NCBI GenBank assembly: GCA_018398765.1
Contig: JAHBMJ010003487.1
Span: 1 to 10,463 of the forward strand
Length of the DNA: 10,463 nucleotides
From: Chromera velia
Taxonomy: Eukaryota; Sar; Chromeraceae
Reading direction: 5' to 3'
Below the pieces are notes generated by a model that searched no databases, was not told the DNA's origin, and saw only the letters and a program-made list of their open reading frames with translations. Below are positions 1 to 10,463 of this stretch, piece after piece. A program made the translations under genes and the position numbers. The stretch's first letter is position 1; each line of letters opens with the position of its first letter.

Positions 1-75
1 GTGTGTGTGTGTGTGTGTGTGTGTGTATCTGTGTGTATCTCTGTGTGTGTGTGTGTGTCTGTGTGTGTGTGTGCA
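1..75. repeat. GT microsatellite
   Basis: Interrupted (GT)n with ATCT and CT interruptions; continues past the window start. Confidence 0.95.
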
Positions 76-238
76 CGCTCGCCCGCATCTGGCGAAGCCT
101 TTGCACACATCGATATGTTTTTGGGTGCATAGATCGGCTTCTGTGCGTTGTGTATACCTTCTTCCTGATTCTTTGCCTCTCTGCTTACCTCTTTGAATTT
201 CTCTCTGCATGCGCGTCTGTGTCACTGACTCCCTGCAG
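1..238 (+). other. 3' part of an upstream intron
   Basis: No coding motif is seen in any frame. A GT microsatellite fills 1-75, followed by a T/C-rich stretch and the acceptor CTCCCTGCAG ending at 238. The open frames here encode only Cys-Val repeats. It is most likely the end of the intron preceding exon 1. Confidence 0.75.
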
Positions 239-4030
<3,792 letters not shown>

Positions 4031-4259
4031 GTCAGTCAGCTGACCAGGAGAGGGGGGGGGCACAGCAGGAAGGGAGGCGGACAGGAGGGGAGGGCAGGGT
4101 CCTTTCCTGACTGACCCCATAATTGATTGATGAATTGAATTCAATTTCTCTCTGCCCCTCTTTTGTACACATACGACTGACCTGTATGAATCATCCGCCA
4201 AATCTTTTTGTGACTCGCCGTTTTGCATGTGTCTGTGTCCGTCTACATGGAGCATGCAG
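4031..4259 (+). other. Junction intron 9 linking helicase and topoisomerase exons
   Basis: A 229-base segment with donor GTCAGTCAG and acceptor GAGCATGCAG, the same signals as other introns here (compare donors at 3730, 5640, 7156 and acceptors ending at 2698 and 3960). Removing it joins AA to C (Asn) and keeps both open frames. It holds a G9 run (4052-4060) and a pyrimidine-rich stretch near 4140-4165. I see no AATAAA polyadenylation signal and no promoter-like motif. If it were intergenic, stop-to-start spacing would be 217 bases. In the topoisomerase frame, an upstream ATG at 4123 is also open into exon 10. Confidence 0.72.
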
Positions 4260-4381
4260 CATGAAACGACGTCAGGCCGACCGCGAGAGAAGGGACAGGG
4301 AGGACTTCGGACAGATCCCCCGGGTCCTCATGGTGGCAGAGAAACCATCAGTGGCCAAGCTGATTGCAGAACACCTTTCGG
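4260..4381 (+). CDS. Exon 10: charged linker and start of Toprim domain
   Basis: After one base completing Asn411, it reads Met, then a strongly charged segment (KRRQADRERRDRED) leading to RVLMVAEKPSVAKLIAEHLS, the Toprim opening strand with the catalytic Glu (codon 4339-4341). TOP3-beta proteins normally begin two or three residues before VLMVAEKPS, so about 18 extra residues look like an interdomain linker, possibly with a basic nuclear-localisation character. Donor GTGGGTGGG at 4382 lies inside a G-quadruplex motif. Confidence 0.92.
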
Positions 4382-7300
4382 GTGGGTGGGAGGGTGGGTG
4401 GGTGGGTCGATACGCAAACAGGCTAGCAGGCAGGTGCACACAGATGCAAACAAAGAGAGGGACGAACTCGTTTACTTGATTTGCAGGCCTACACACGGAC
4501 AGAAAAAGAAAGGCTCGAAACACACACACAGACAGACAGACAGACAGACAGACAGAGCAGAGCGGAGCAAGGGATAATGCAAGAAGGCCTTCTGCACCTT
4601 CATTTTTTCCCTCCTTCAACCATCTTTTTCTTCACGGCTTGCTGGCACTTCATGACTCTCTCTCCGTCTGCATCTGTGACTAAGCTCCAGAAGGGTGCGA
4701 AAAGAACTGATAGCCACAGCACCCTTTTCCCCTCTCTGAACTTCCGTTCTGCTGACCGTACTGCAGGAGGAAGGCTGAGGACCCGGAGGGGGCAGAGCAG
4801 AGCCAATCAGGTTAGACAAGAAGAGAGAAAGAGAGAGAGAGAGAGGGAGATAGGGGGAGAAAGGAGAACGGACAGGAAAGACGTCGATAATCATCTGGAG
4901 GGAAAAGAAGAAAGAAAGAAAGAAAGAAAGGAAAACGTTTTCCGTTAATTCTTCTTCCATGCCTTCAGTTTCTTGATGCATGCGTGCACCCAACTATTGG
5001 TTTCTTTACCCAGAGAGAAGGAAGGAGCCGAGACCTGAACGCACTCCTAACAGGGCTTTCTTCTGATTGCTTCATTGCTTGGTTTGGTGGCGATAATTGT
5101 GTCTTCGTGGATCTCTCACACATGGATGGTGAACACGGAGACGGCCAGAGAAGCAAGTCACTCCGTCTATCCTCTTTATGCAGAGCCTCTTAATTCCCTC
5201 GTTGTTCCCTGAATCCCCCCTTTGTGCCTGCCTACAGATCTTTGAGTTCATCAAATACTTCGAGCCTGCCAGAGAGAAATGCAAACTGATGGTCACCTCC
5301 GTGGTGGGACACATCTTCGGGTTGGACTTTGAGGACAACAGGGTGGGTGGGTCGATCAGGAAATCGATATATCGGGCAGTGAGACATTCAAACGAGAGTT
5401 GCTTGTTTCTTTGTCGGTTTGCCCTTTCCTTCCTCCTGTGGGCTGCTGCATGGGTGCACTGACGGAAGCACTGCTGTTCTCCGTCCTCTTCTTTTCTGTC
5501 GTCGATGCGTGCAGTGCAAAGACCTCGCCGATCTCTTTTGGGCTCGCACTGAAAAGAAAGTCGAGGACACGTCGAAGAAACTTCGCGTGGTGGAGCATTT
5601 GCAAGAATTGGCAGAAGAGGCCGACTACCTGGTGCTTTGGTCAGTCAGTGCCTCTCTCTGTATGTTGGTCTTGCTCTCTGCGTCTGATCGTGTGAATGAG
5701 TGAGTGTGTGTCTGCATGTGTGTGTTGGTCTTCCCTGTGTGCCTTATGCAAGCATCTTTCTCCGGTCGGCTTCCTTTCTTATACATCCCTCTTTTCTTTT
5801 TCCTCTTTGAGTGACGAGAACTATCTCTGTGTCTCACTCTCTCCGTCTCTTCTACGCCTCTAAAGGCTCTTGTGCGTCGCTTTGTTTGTCTTTGTGCCAG
5901 TAGCAAAAAATGACAAAGCGTTCAGTCTGTCTGAAGTCTCTCGTCCCCCTGCCTCGCTCAGGTTGGATTGTGATCTTGAGGGTGAGAACATCGGCTTTGA
6001 GGTGGCCTCCGTCTGCTCTGCTGTTGACTACAACAACGTGTTTAGGGCACGGTTCTCTGCCCTCACGCCCATAGAGCTGCAGCAGGTCTGTCGGGCATCA
6101 GATAGGAGAAAGGACATGGGCAGTTGGCAGTTGGATTTATGTTTTGGTGCTTACCGGAGGTTTTCTTTCAACTTGTACACGTGTTTGCAAGATCACTCTT
6201 CTCCAAAAGGGTTGTGTACAATCGCGCAGGCAGGGGCCTTAAGGGTTTGAGTAGTGCTAGACCGCCTTTTTTCTTGCGTGGGTTTTGTAGGAAAGAGAGA
6301 TCTTCAACAGTGCACAGGTCTTTCTTGGAAACTTGTGCAGGCATACAGAGAACTGGAGAGGCCGGACAAATTCGCAGCACTGAGCGTGGACGCGAGGCAA
6401 GAGCTGGACCTGAAAATTGGGGTCGCGTTTACGCGTCTGATCACTCGAGCGTTTCTGAACCAGGCAAAACAGAAGTTTCCTCTGAGAGATGTCAGGTGCA
6501 TCTCTTACGGACCTTGCCAGACGCCCACACTCTGGTTCTGCGTCCAGTCAGTCCGTCCGTCCGTCCGATTTTTTCTTTTGCTCGATGACCTGCGTGCATG
6601 CTCACTTGTGTATGGGTGTGTGAGTCAGGTGGTCTGAAGATCTGCTTATATGTTGGTATGCGCTCATGAGAAGCACAGAAGTGTTCGTTCTTCTTTGGCT
6701 TTATTGGGTGAGAGATTGACCGATTGATCGTTTGACCGGGTGGTGGTGCATTGGCTGATCAACGCTTGCAGTTTGTCTCCATGCTTTTTTTGTTCTCTTT
6801 GTTTTTGCAGCCATGCAGTCTACGGTTTTCCAGAACCTGTCCCCGTTGTTTGACAACGTCAACCAATCTTCCCGTCTGTTTGTCTTCTACCATCTTTTTT
6901 GTTATTTTCCCACCTGTTTGCAGGCGTCACAAGCAGATCCAGTCCTTCGTTAGAGAGCCCTACTGGGAGGTGACCCTGCAGGGAGACTTCGGAGACGGTC
7001 GGGGGCCTCTGGAATTCTCTCTGAAGTCGGGGAACGTGACTGACGAGAGGATGCTCAGGGAAATCTCCAACGTCCTCAGAGGAACCCGACAAGCAGTCGT
7101 CACCAACGTGACAGAAGAAGTGAAGACCGTCAAGAGACCGCTGGGTCTCAATACGGTCAGTCAGTAAGGCAGCAAGGCAGCAAGGCAGGCAGACAGATTT
7201 TATCGGGGGGCTGGTTGCGCTTTCATGCAGCGAAGCAGTGAGTCTGCTGAAGCATTCCTTCAACGCTGTGTCTCCTTCTATATCTGTACTCTTGCCCCTT

Positions 7301-8660
7301 CTCTTTCCGAAGTTCTGCTTCCCTTCCGCCTCTCGACCCTCCCTCCAGCCCTGAGGCAGGTTCGCGAGTACCCACCTGCCTGCTTGCTTCTCTCTCTGTC
7401 TGCTGGTTGGTGGATGTGTTTCTTTCAGGTGGGGCTTCTGAAGGCGTGCTCGCACGGGATGGGTATGTCGCCCTCTCAGGCCATGCAGGCAGCAGAGAGT
7501 CTGTACACATCCGGGTTGATCTCCTACCCCCGCACTGAGACCACTGCCTACCCTGCCAGCTTCGATCTGGTCGAGTGTCTAGAGCAGCAGCGGGACCACC
7601 CGAATTGGGGAAAAACTGTGAATTTCCTTCTGAGGAGCGGGAAGGTGAATAGACCTGCAGCGGGGGTGGACAGAGGGGATCACCCCCCCATCACCCCCAT
7701 GATGGCTTTGCCCAGGGGGGAGTTCGACAAGGGCAGAGAATGGAAAGTGTACGACTATGTAACTCGGCACTTTATTGCTTCGTTGATGGATGATGTGTCG
7801 TATGTCGAGAGACGGGCAACGATCAACGTGGGGGGATTTGACTTTGATTTGGTCTGGCATGAAGTCACAGAGAGGGGGTTCCTGTTTGCGCTTCCGTTTA
7901 GACAGAAGAACATGAACCTGAATGAGAGGGAGATAACAATTCGAGGAAGACCCATTCTCAGGGGAGACAAGGTCACCATACGGGATTTTGCAACAAAGGC
8001 GCAACAAACAAAACCACCCGACTTCCTTCAGGTCCGTCTGCTCTGAATTGTTTGTTTGTTCGGGTTCTTGTGGATTCATCCATCCGTGTGTGTTTTTGCC
8101 TCCGTCAATCATGTGAAGAGGAAGGAAGACTTGTTGGAGGATCGAAACGCATTTTGAGAGTGACTCCGTTGACTTTGAGAGAGAGAGCCGGCACCATCGA
8201 TGAGTTTGCTTCGTCACTCTTATCTTTTGTGTGTCCCCTCCATTTTCTTTCTTATTTCCCAACTCAGGCAGGCACTCAACAGGACAGTGGGTGTCCGAGT
8301 TTGCAAAAGCGATTCATGGTCTCTCTCTGTCTTTTTTCTCTATCCCTTTACGTATCTTTTTGTGTCTTTGCGGGAGCATAGACGGCTGGACATCGGCCTA
8401 AAGCAACATGACTGTTGAGTGGTTGCATGCGGAGGCAATCGGGAACTCCTGACCAAGTGATTGGTGCAAAGAAGTTCTTCTTCACAGCCCACTTTGTTCT
8501 CCCTGTCGACCTCTTTGTGTGTGTGTGTGTGTGTGTGAATATGTATGTGTGTGTGTGTATGTGTGTGTGTTCAGGAGGGTGAATTGATTGGCCTGATGGA
8601 CGAGCACGGCATCGGGACTGACGCCTCGATCCCCACACACATCAAGAACGTCTGTGAAAG

Positions 8661-8699
<39 letters not shown>

Positions 8700-10463
8700 C
8701 AAAGAAGGAAGGAAAAAAGGGGGAAAAAAGTGGGGAAAATCAAAAAGAAAGCAGCCACGCATACTTGTGAGAGGAAGTCCCGCTTTCCCCTCAGTTTTCA
8801 AAATAGATTGTGTTCATGAAAGGAGACCTGCTAGGAGGACCATGCAACAGCACTTGCCTTGAAAGGTTTCCTTTCTCGTCTTCCCTCCTGTGAGCGTTCG
8901 ATCCAAACCCTAGAAGAAAGAATGGACAGACAATGAATGTTTTCCTTCTCTGCCTGCAGAAACTACGTGGTCGTATGCGGCCCTGGGGAGGACGGACAGA
9001 AAGGTGAGGTGATCAGGCAGCAGCACTTCAGGAAAGGGCAACAACAAGGGCCACAGCAGCAACAACCGAAGTCGAGACACATAGTGCCTGTGGGCTTCGG
9101 GCTCGCCGTCCTAGGTCAGGGGGGGGGGGGGGGGGCAGAGGATCTGCAAGAGGAGGCAATCTTTCCTCGTTCATTCCCTTTTGTGGCTTGAGGGTCTCCA
9201 TGTTGTCTGTCCGTCTGTCTGACTGTCTTCTTCCTATCTTGCACTTTGCTTTCTTGCTGCCCGTCTCTCTCACAGGGATTTAGGTGTTTGGCTGGCTGAG
9301 AGAGATCCACATGAACGTGAGTAGTTTCAGAAGAGAGTCTCGCACCGTCTCTCTTCGACTATCTTCATTCATTTATTTGTCCATTGCTTGATGAGCATGC
9401 ACCCACCCACGCAGGTTGCTTCGAGGACCTCGACCCCGAGTTGTGTGAGCCTCGGGTGAGGGCGTTCATGGAGAAGCAGTGCAAGAGAATCGCAACGGGG
9501 GAGACAGAGAAGGAGGAGGTGGTCAGTTAGTCAGTCAGTCAGGCTGGTTGAATTGATCGATCGCATTTGGGGGGCACATATAGAGAGGAGAGGAAAAGAG
9601 GGAGAAGAAAAGACACGACGGGTGACGGCAGACCGACATCGAGTCCTTCCCTTCCCTCCCCTTCCTTGCTGAAATCTCTCCGTGTGTGTGTGCTCGTGTT
9701 TGTGCGTGTGTATGTCAATCTCTCTTCCCAGTCCTCCCCCCTCCCCCGTTCACCCATGCATTCATTCGTTCTCCTTGAATGCAGGTGAGGTCTACTCTGT
9801 CTCTGTTCCACACCAAATTCCTCCGGTTCAGGGATCGCCTGGCACAGGTGGAGAAGTTCTTTGCTCCAAAGGGGACGGCTGGGATGGGGATGATGGGCAA
9901 TGTGGGGGGAAGGAATGACTACAGGGGTGATCGTTCTGTTCCGGGTATGTGGGGACAACAGGGGCAGCAGCAGGATGACCGGAGAGGGGGGGATCGGAGT
10001 CGTTCTCCGCAGAGGGGGCAGCGGGGGGGGAGAGGGGGAAGGGGGGGAGGGGGAGGGAGAGATGACTTTGGGGGAGGAAGAGGCAGGGGGGGTGGCGGGA
10101 GGGGACAGGGACAAGGCCGGTCCCGTAACACAGAATTGCGTGCCGAGGGAAGGGGGGGGTATGAGGAGACCCCGGTTCTTCCCTCAGGCCTTGGGGGGGG
10201 CCCACACCCAGGGGAAGGGTCTTACGCACAAGGAGGGGGAGGCGGGGAATATGGTCACCAGCCTGCATATTATCAAGAGCAGCAGTATGGACACGGGCGT
10301 GGAGGACAGCAGGCCCAGTCGGGTCCCCGGGGAGACTATGGGGGTGTCCATGCTCATGGGCCCACCCAGTCGCAGTCCCACTATTCCTACTCTCGGGGAG
10401 GGGAGTATTCGAATCAGGACGCGCGGTCCCGAGGGGATCCTCAGGGGGTGGGGGGGAGGGGAT
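4260..10463 (+). CDS. Topoisomerase III-beta-like type IA topoisomerase module with RGG tail, exons 10-21, 3'-partial
   Basis: Type IA topoisomerase: cuts one strand through a 5'-phosphotyrosine, passes another strand, and reseals. Eukaryotic TOP3-beta acts on DNA and on RNA. Twelve exons (4260-4381, 4767-4810, 5238-5342, 5515-5639, 5962-6085, 6341-6546, 6924-7155, 7429-8031, 8575-8660, 8960-9114, 9415-9521, 9785-10463) join in one frame. In window numbering, the Toprim domain opens with VLMVAEKPS (about 433-441) and carries the DxDxE metal site in LDCDLEGEN (544-552). The SVDARQELDL and GPCQTPT blocks follow, then catalytic Tyr763 (codon 7525-7527) in ISYPRTETT, GDHPPITPM, HGIGTDASIP and the end of the core near 1078. 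A Gly/Arg/Gln-rich tail with at least seven RGG motifs runs off the window. By recalled alignment it follows human TOP3B closely, with almost no gaps until exon 19. The TOP3B zinc-ribbon segment is not seen. The Met codon at 4261 could start a separate protein, but the exon joins the helicase in frame. Confidence 0.93.
4381..4407 (+). promoter_or_regulatory. G-quadruplex motif over the intron 10 splice donor
   Basis: Six GGG runs (4384-86, 4388-90, 4392-94, 4396-98, 4400-02, 4404-06) separated by single bases, starting two bases into intron 10 on the sense strand. This fits the tightest class of predicted G-quadruplex. Its effect on splicing is inference. Confidence 0.8.
4382..4766 (+). other. 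Intron 10 (385 bases)
   Basis: Begins with the G-quadruplex motif, carries an ACAG repeat at 4527-4556, then T/C-rich sequence, acceptor TACTGCAG. No coding motif recognised. Confidence 0.82.
4521..4556. repeat. (CA)n(GACA)n microsatellite
   Basis: Short CA run followed by about six GACA units in intron 10. Confidence 0.92.
4767..4810 (+). CDS. Exon 11: 44-base small exon, Toprim TRRG loop
   Basis: Encodes GRLRTRRGQSRANQ, matching the G-x-x-x-TRRG segment found between LS and the HEF strand in plant and protist TOP3-beta. Frame: G plus GA at the 5' end, phase 0 at the 3' end. Acceptor TACTGCAG, donor GTTAGACAAG. Too short to stand out alone, but needed to fill the family alignment and consistent in phase with both neighbours. 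Confidence 0.82.
4811..5237 (+). other. Intron 11 (427 bases)
   Basis: Donor GTTAGACA, acceptor CCTACAG. The first third is a GA-rich then GAAA repeat region; the rest is mixed sequence. A short frame at 4984-5193 shows no family resemblance, and exons 11 and 12 are contiguous in the TOP3 alignment. Confidence 0.82.
4819..4930. repeat. GA and GAAA microsatellite region
   Basis: GA repeats at 4820-4845 and GAAA units at 4910-4930, with purine-rich sequence between them. Confidence 0.88.
5238..5342 (+). CDS. Exon 12: Toprim domain, SVVGH strand
   Basis: Thirty-five codons, phase 0 at both ends. Encodes IFEFIKYFEPAREKCKLM and VTSVVGHIFGLDFED, equivalent to the VTSVCGHVMTLDF region of TOP3B. 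Acceptor CCTACAG, donor GTGGGTGGG at 5343. Confidence 0.93.
5515..5639 (+). CDS. Exon 13: Toprim domain, TEKK to VLW
   Basis: Encodes CKDLADLFWARTEKKVED, then LRVVEHLQELAEEADYLVLW, ending in the strand before the DxD metal site. Equivalent to the PAELF...TEKK...DYIVLW block of TOP3B. Donor GTCAGTCAG splits the Trp codon (phase 2). Confidence 0.93.
5640..5961 (+). other. Intron 13 (322 bases)
   Basis: Donor GTCAGTCAG, acceptor CGCTCAG. GT-rich, then T/C-rich; a frame at 5870-5960 is open into exon 14 but shows no conserved motif before LDCD. The W/LDCD join fits TOP3B exactly. Confidence 0.85.
5962..6085 (+). CDS. Exon 14: Toprim metal site DxDxE
   Basis: Encodes LDCDLEGENIGFEVASV, with Asp codons 5966-5968 and 5972-5974 and Glu codon 5978-5980 as the metal-binding triad, then VFRARFSALTPIELQQ. 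The residue before EGE is Leu where TOP3 proteins usually have Lys or Arg. Acceptor GCTCAG, donor GTCTGTCGGG at 6086. Confidence 0.94.
6341..6546 (+). CDS. Exon 15: topoisomerase SVDARQELD and GPCQTPT blocks
   Basis: Encodes AYRELERPDKFAALSVDARQ, ELDLKIGVAFTR and ISYGPCQTPTLWFCV, core motifs contacting the single-stranded substrate and lining the gate. Choosing acceptor CTTGTGCAG (ends 6340) gives an ungapped fit to human TOP3B from the previous exon. Donor GTCAGTCCG at 6547, phase 2. Confidence 0.94.
6547..6923 (+). other. Intron 15 (377 bases)
   Basis: Begins GTCA then GTCC repeats (6551-6567), followed by T-rich and GT-rich sequence to the acceptor CTGTTTGCAG. A TTTGCAG at 6804-6810 is a second possible acceptor but leads to no conserved sequence. 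Confidence 0.85.
6924..7155 (+). CDS. Exon 16: topoisomerase gate domain, QSF to LNT
   Basis: Starts by completing Gln, then RHKQIQSFVREPYWEV and a variable beta-rich stretch, ending VKRPLGLNT, the conserved strand before the helix leading to the active-site tyrosine. Acceptor CTGTTTGCAG, donor GTCAGTCAGTAAGG at 7156, phase 0. Confidence 0.94.
7166..7196. repeat. AAGGCAGC short tandem repeat
   Basis: Three imperfect units of AAGGCAGC then GGCAGACAG near the start of intron 16. Confidence 0.8.
7429..8031 (+). CDS. Exon 17: catalytic-tyrosine exon
   Basis: At 603 bases, the longest complete exon. Encodes GMGMSPSQAMQAAESLYTSG, then LISYPRTETTAYP with the nucleophilic Tyr at codon 7525-7527, DRGDHPPITPM, YDYVTRHFIASL, and the return strands up to KPPDFLQ. 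All catalytic-domain elements of TOP3-beta are in order with near-standard spacing. Acceptor TTTCAG, donor GTCCGTCTG at 8032, phase 0 at both ends. Confidence 0.96.
8032..8574 (+). other. Intron 17 (543 bases), the longest
   Basis: Donor GTCCGTCTG, acceptor GTTCAG. Mixed sequence with a GT/AT repeat filling the last 60 bases. Exons 17 and 18 are contiguous in the TOP3B alignment (PPDFLQ to EGELI), so no exon is missing. Confidence 0.88.
8515..8570. repeat. GT microsatellite abutting an acceptor
   Basis: (GT)n with ATAT interruptions ending three bases before the CAG of the exon 18 acceptor, where it replaces the polypyrimidine tract. Confidence 0.95.
8575..8660 (+). CDS. Exon 18: HGIGTDASIP block
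   Basis: Encodes EGELIGLMDEHGIGTDASIP and THIKNVCER, the strongly conserved type IA motif packing against the active site. The acceptor TTCAG sits at the end of a GT repeat. Donor GTCAGAGAG opens a long GA repeat. Phase 2 at the 3' end. Confidence 0.96.
8664..8697. repeat. (GA)n microsatellite at a donor
   Basis: About 16 GA units starting at the fourth base of intron 18 (donor GTCAGAGAG), followed by A/G-rich sequence to about 8755. Confidence 0.95.
8960..9114 (+). CDS. Exon 19: core strand plus Gln-rich insert
   Basis: Completes Arg and continues NYVVV, then a non-conserved Gln-rich insert (RQQHFRKGQQQGPQQQQPK) and HIVPVGFGLAVL, the equivalent of the LKPTNLGIVLV strand. Relative to human TOP3B the insert adds roughly 27 residues, probably a surface loop. 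A second strong donor (AAAG-GTGAGG) lies inside at 9004 in the same phase as the chosen donor GTCAGG at 9115. Confidence 0.85.
9115..9414 (+). other. Intron 19 (300 bases) with a possible 33-base cassette exon
   Basis: Donor GTCAGG, acceptor CCACGCAG. Direct joining of exons 19 and 20 gives an ungapped match to TOP3B. Within it, 9284-9316 has an AG before it, a perfect GTGAGT after it and an open frame in matching phase. Confidence 0.75.
9119..9135. repeat. G17 homopolymer at a donor
   Basis: Seventeen consecutive G beginning four bases after the GT of intron 19 (donor GTCA). A likely site of length variation and sequencing error. Confidence 0.9.
9415..9521 (+). CDS. Exon 20: end of the topoisomerase core
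   Basis: Encodes CFEDLDPELCEPRVRAFMEK and QCKRIATGETEKEEV, matching the YYKIDAELVLPTIRSAVEKQ ... IAQGK block of TOP3B without gaps when joined directly to exon 19. Acceptor CCACGCAG, donor GTCAGTTAGTCAG at 9522, phase 0. Confidence 0.9.
9785..10463 (+). CDS. Exon 21: last core helix and RGG/Gln/Tyr-rich tail, open at window end
   Basis: Starts VRSTLSLFHTKFLRFRDRLA, the final core helix (VF.RKF in TOP3B), then after about residue 1080 turns into low-complexity Gly, Arg, Gln, Tyr and Ser. It includes at least seven RGG motifs (DRRGG, QRGGRGGRGG and others), an RSRS patch, and a Tyr/Gln part near 10260-10300 (AYYQEQQYGHGRGGQQ). RGG tails bind RNA and G-quadruplexes and can be methylated on arginine; TOP3B also has one. 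No stop by 10463. The coding strand is extremely G-rich (10018-10062). Confidence 0.88.
   Translation, partial: MRSTLSLFHTKFLRFRDRLAQVEKFFAPKGTAGMGMMGNVGGRNDYRGDRSVPGMWGQQGQQQDDRRGGDRSRSPQRGQRGGRGGRGGGGGRDDFGGGRGRGGGGRGQGQGRSRNTELRAEGRGGYEETPVLPSGLGGGPHPGEGSYAQGGGGGEYGHQPAYYQEQQYGHGRGGQQAQSGPRGDYGGVHAHGPTQSQSHYSYSRGGEYSNQDARSRGDPQGVGGRG
10018..10062 (+). repeat. G/A-rich coding low-complexity tract
   Basis: Dense runs of four to eight G with single A or C interruptions, encoding QRGGRGGRGGGGGR. Predicted to form G-quadruplexes in the transcript. Confidence 0.85.

Noticed and set aside
4123-4259. N-terminal extension of a separate topoisomerase starting at ATG 4123
   Set aside because: The 45 upstream codons look like translated intron (Cys- and Val-rich, no family similarity) and cross a good splice acceptor. 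Kept only as a possibility for intron-retained transcripts.
6291-6317. A 27-base in-frame microexon (EREIFNSAQ) between exons 14 and 15, with GTAG before it and CAG-GT after it
   Set aside because: It would leave a following intron of only 23 bases, and the TOP3B alignment from exon 14 to exon 15 is ungapped without it. Extending exon 15 back to 6291 shifts the frame.
6859-7455. 198-codon open frame on the - strand
   Set aside because: It overlaps exon 16 and its flanking introns in antisense, with no family resemblance and a simple-repeat-derived part.
7579-8262. 227-codon open frame on the - strand
   Set aside because: It lies opposite the well-supported catalytic exon 17, shows no recognisable motif, and is explained as a shadow of that coding sequence.
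9271-9283. Acceptor CACAG-GG upstream of the candidate 33-base exon
   Set aside because: In the required phase it gives GGG ATT TAG, an immediate stop, so it cannot serve a productive transcript.
9539-10268. Pro/Ser-rich - strand open frames of 191 and 146 codons
   Set aside because: They are the complement of the G-rich RGG-coding exon. Low-complexity Pro/Ser sequence is expected from reading that strand backwards.

Overview
This is a eukaryotic, intron-rich window coding only on the + strand. It reads as a single open gene structure of 21 exons, cut by both window ends. Every intron is GT...AG and the reading frame holds throughout, giving 3822 exon bases with no stop, or 1273 complete codons. 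The organism cannot be named from the sequence. Short exons, 172-543 base introns full of GT, CTGC, GTCA and GA microsatellites, donors dominated by GTCAGT and acceptors of the type GCATGCAG suggest a protist, perhaps an alveolate such as a chromerid or coccidian relative (low confidence).

Layout. 1-238 is the end of an intron with a GT microsatellite. Exons 1-9 (239-4030) encode a nearly complete DEAD-box RNA helicase core of the p68/DDX5-DBP2 type, closest by memory to plant DRH1/RH14-RH40 helicases. All signature motifs (Q, I, Ia, Ib, II, III, IV, V, VI) can be read; the protein N-terminus lies upstream. Exons 10-21 (4260-10463) encode a type IA DNA topoisomerase of the eukaryotic TOP3-beta kind, with a Toprim domain (AEKPS and DCDLEGE), the active-site tyrosine in ISYPRTE, the GDHPPITP and HGIGTDASIP blocks, and a long Gly/Arg/Gln-rich RGG tail still open at the window edge. 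No zinc-ribbon region is seen between the core and the tail.

The main result is the junction. The last helicase exon ends in a donor (GTCAGTCAG at 4031) of the type used throughout the gene. The first topoisomerase exon begins after a typical acceptor (GCATGCAG ending at 4259). Joining them keeps the frame (AA plus C = Asn). The simplest reading is one polypeptide: DEAD-box helicase, short charged linker, topoisomerase III, RGG tail. An SF2 helicase fused N-terminally to a type IA topoisomerase is the architecture of prokaryotic reverse gyrase, built here from different eukaryotic parts. The alternative is two tandem genes about 217 bases apart (stop TGA 4041-4043, start ATG 4261). Sequence alone favours fusion but does not prove it; RNA reads across 4030/4260 would decide.

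If fused, the product would join RNA/R-loop unwinding with single-strand passage on DNA or RNA, roles that in animals are spread over separate proteins (TOP3B with TDRD3, and helicases such as DDX5 and DHX9). No gene on the - strand, RNA gene, mobile element or CRISPR array is supported.
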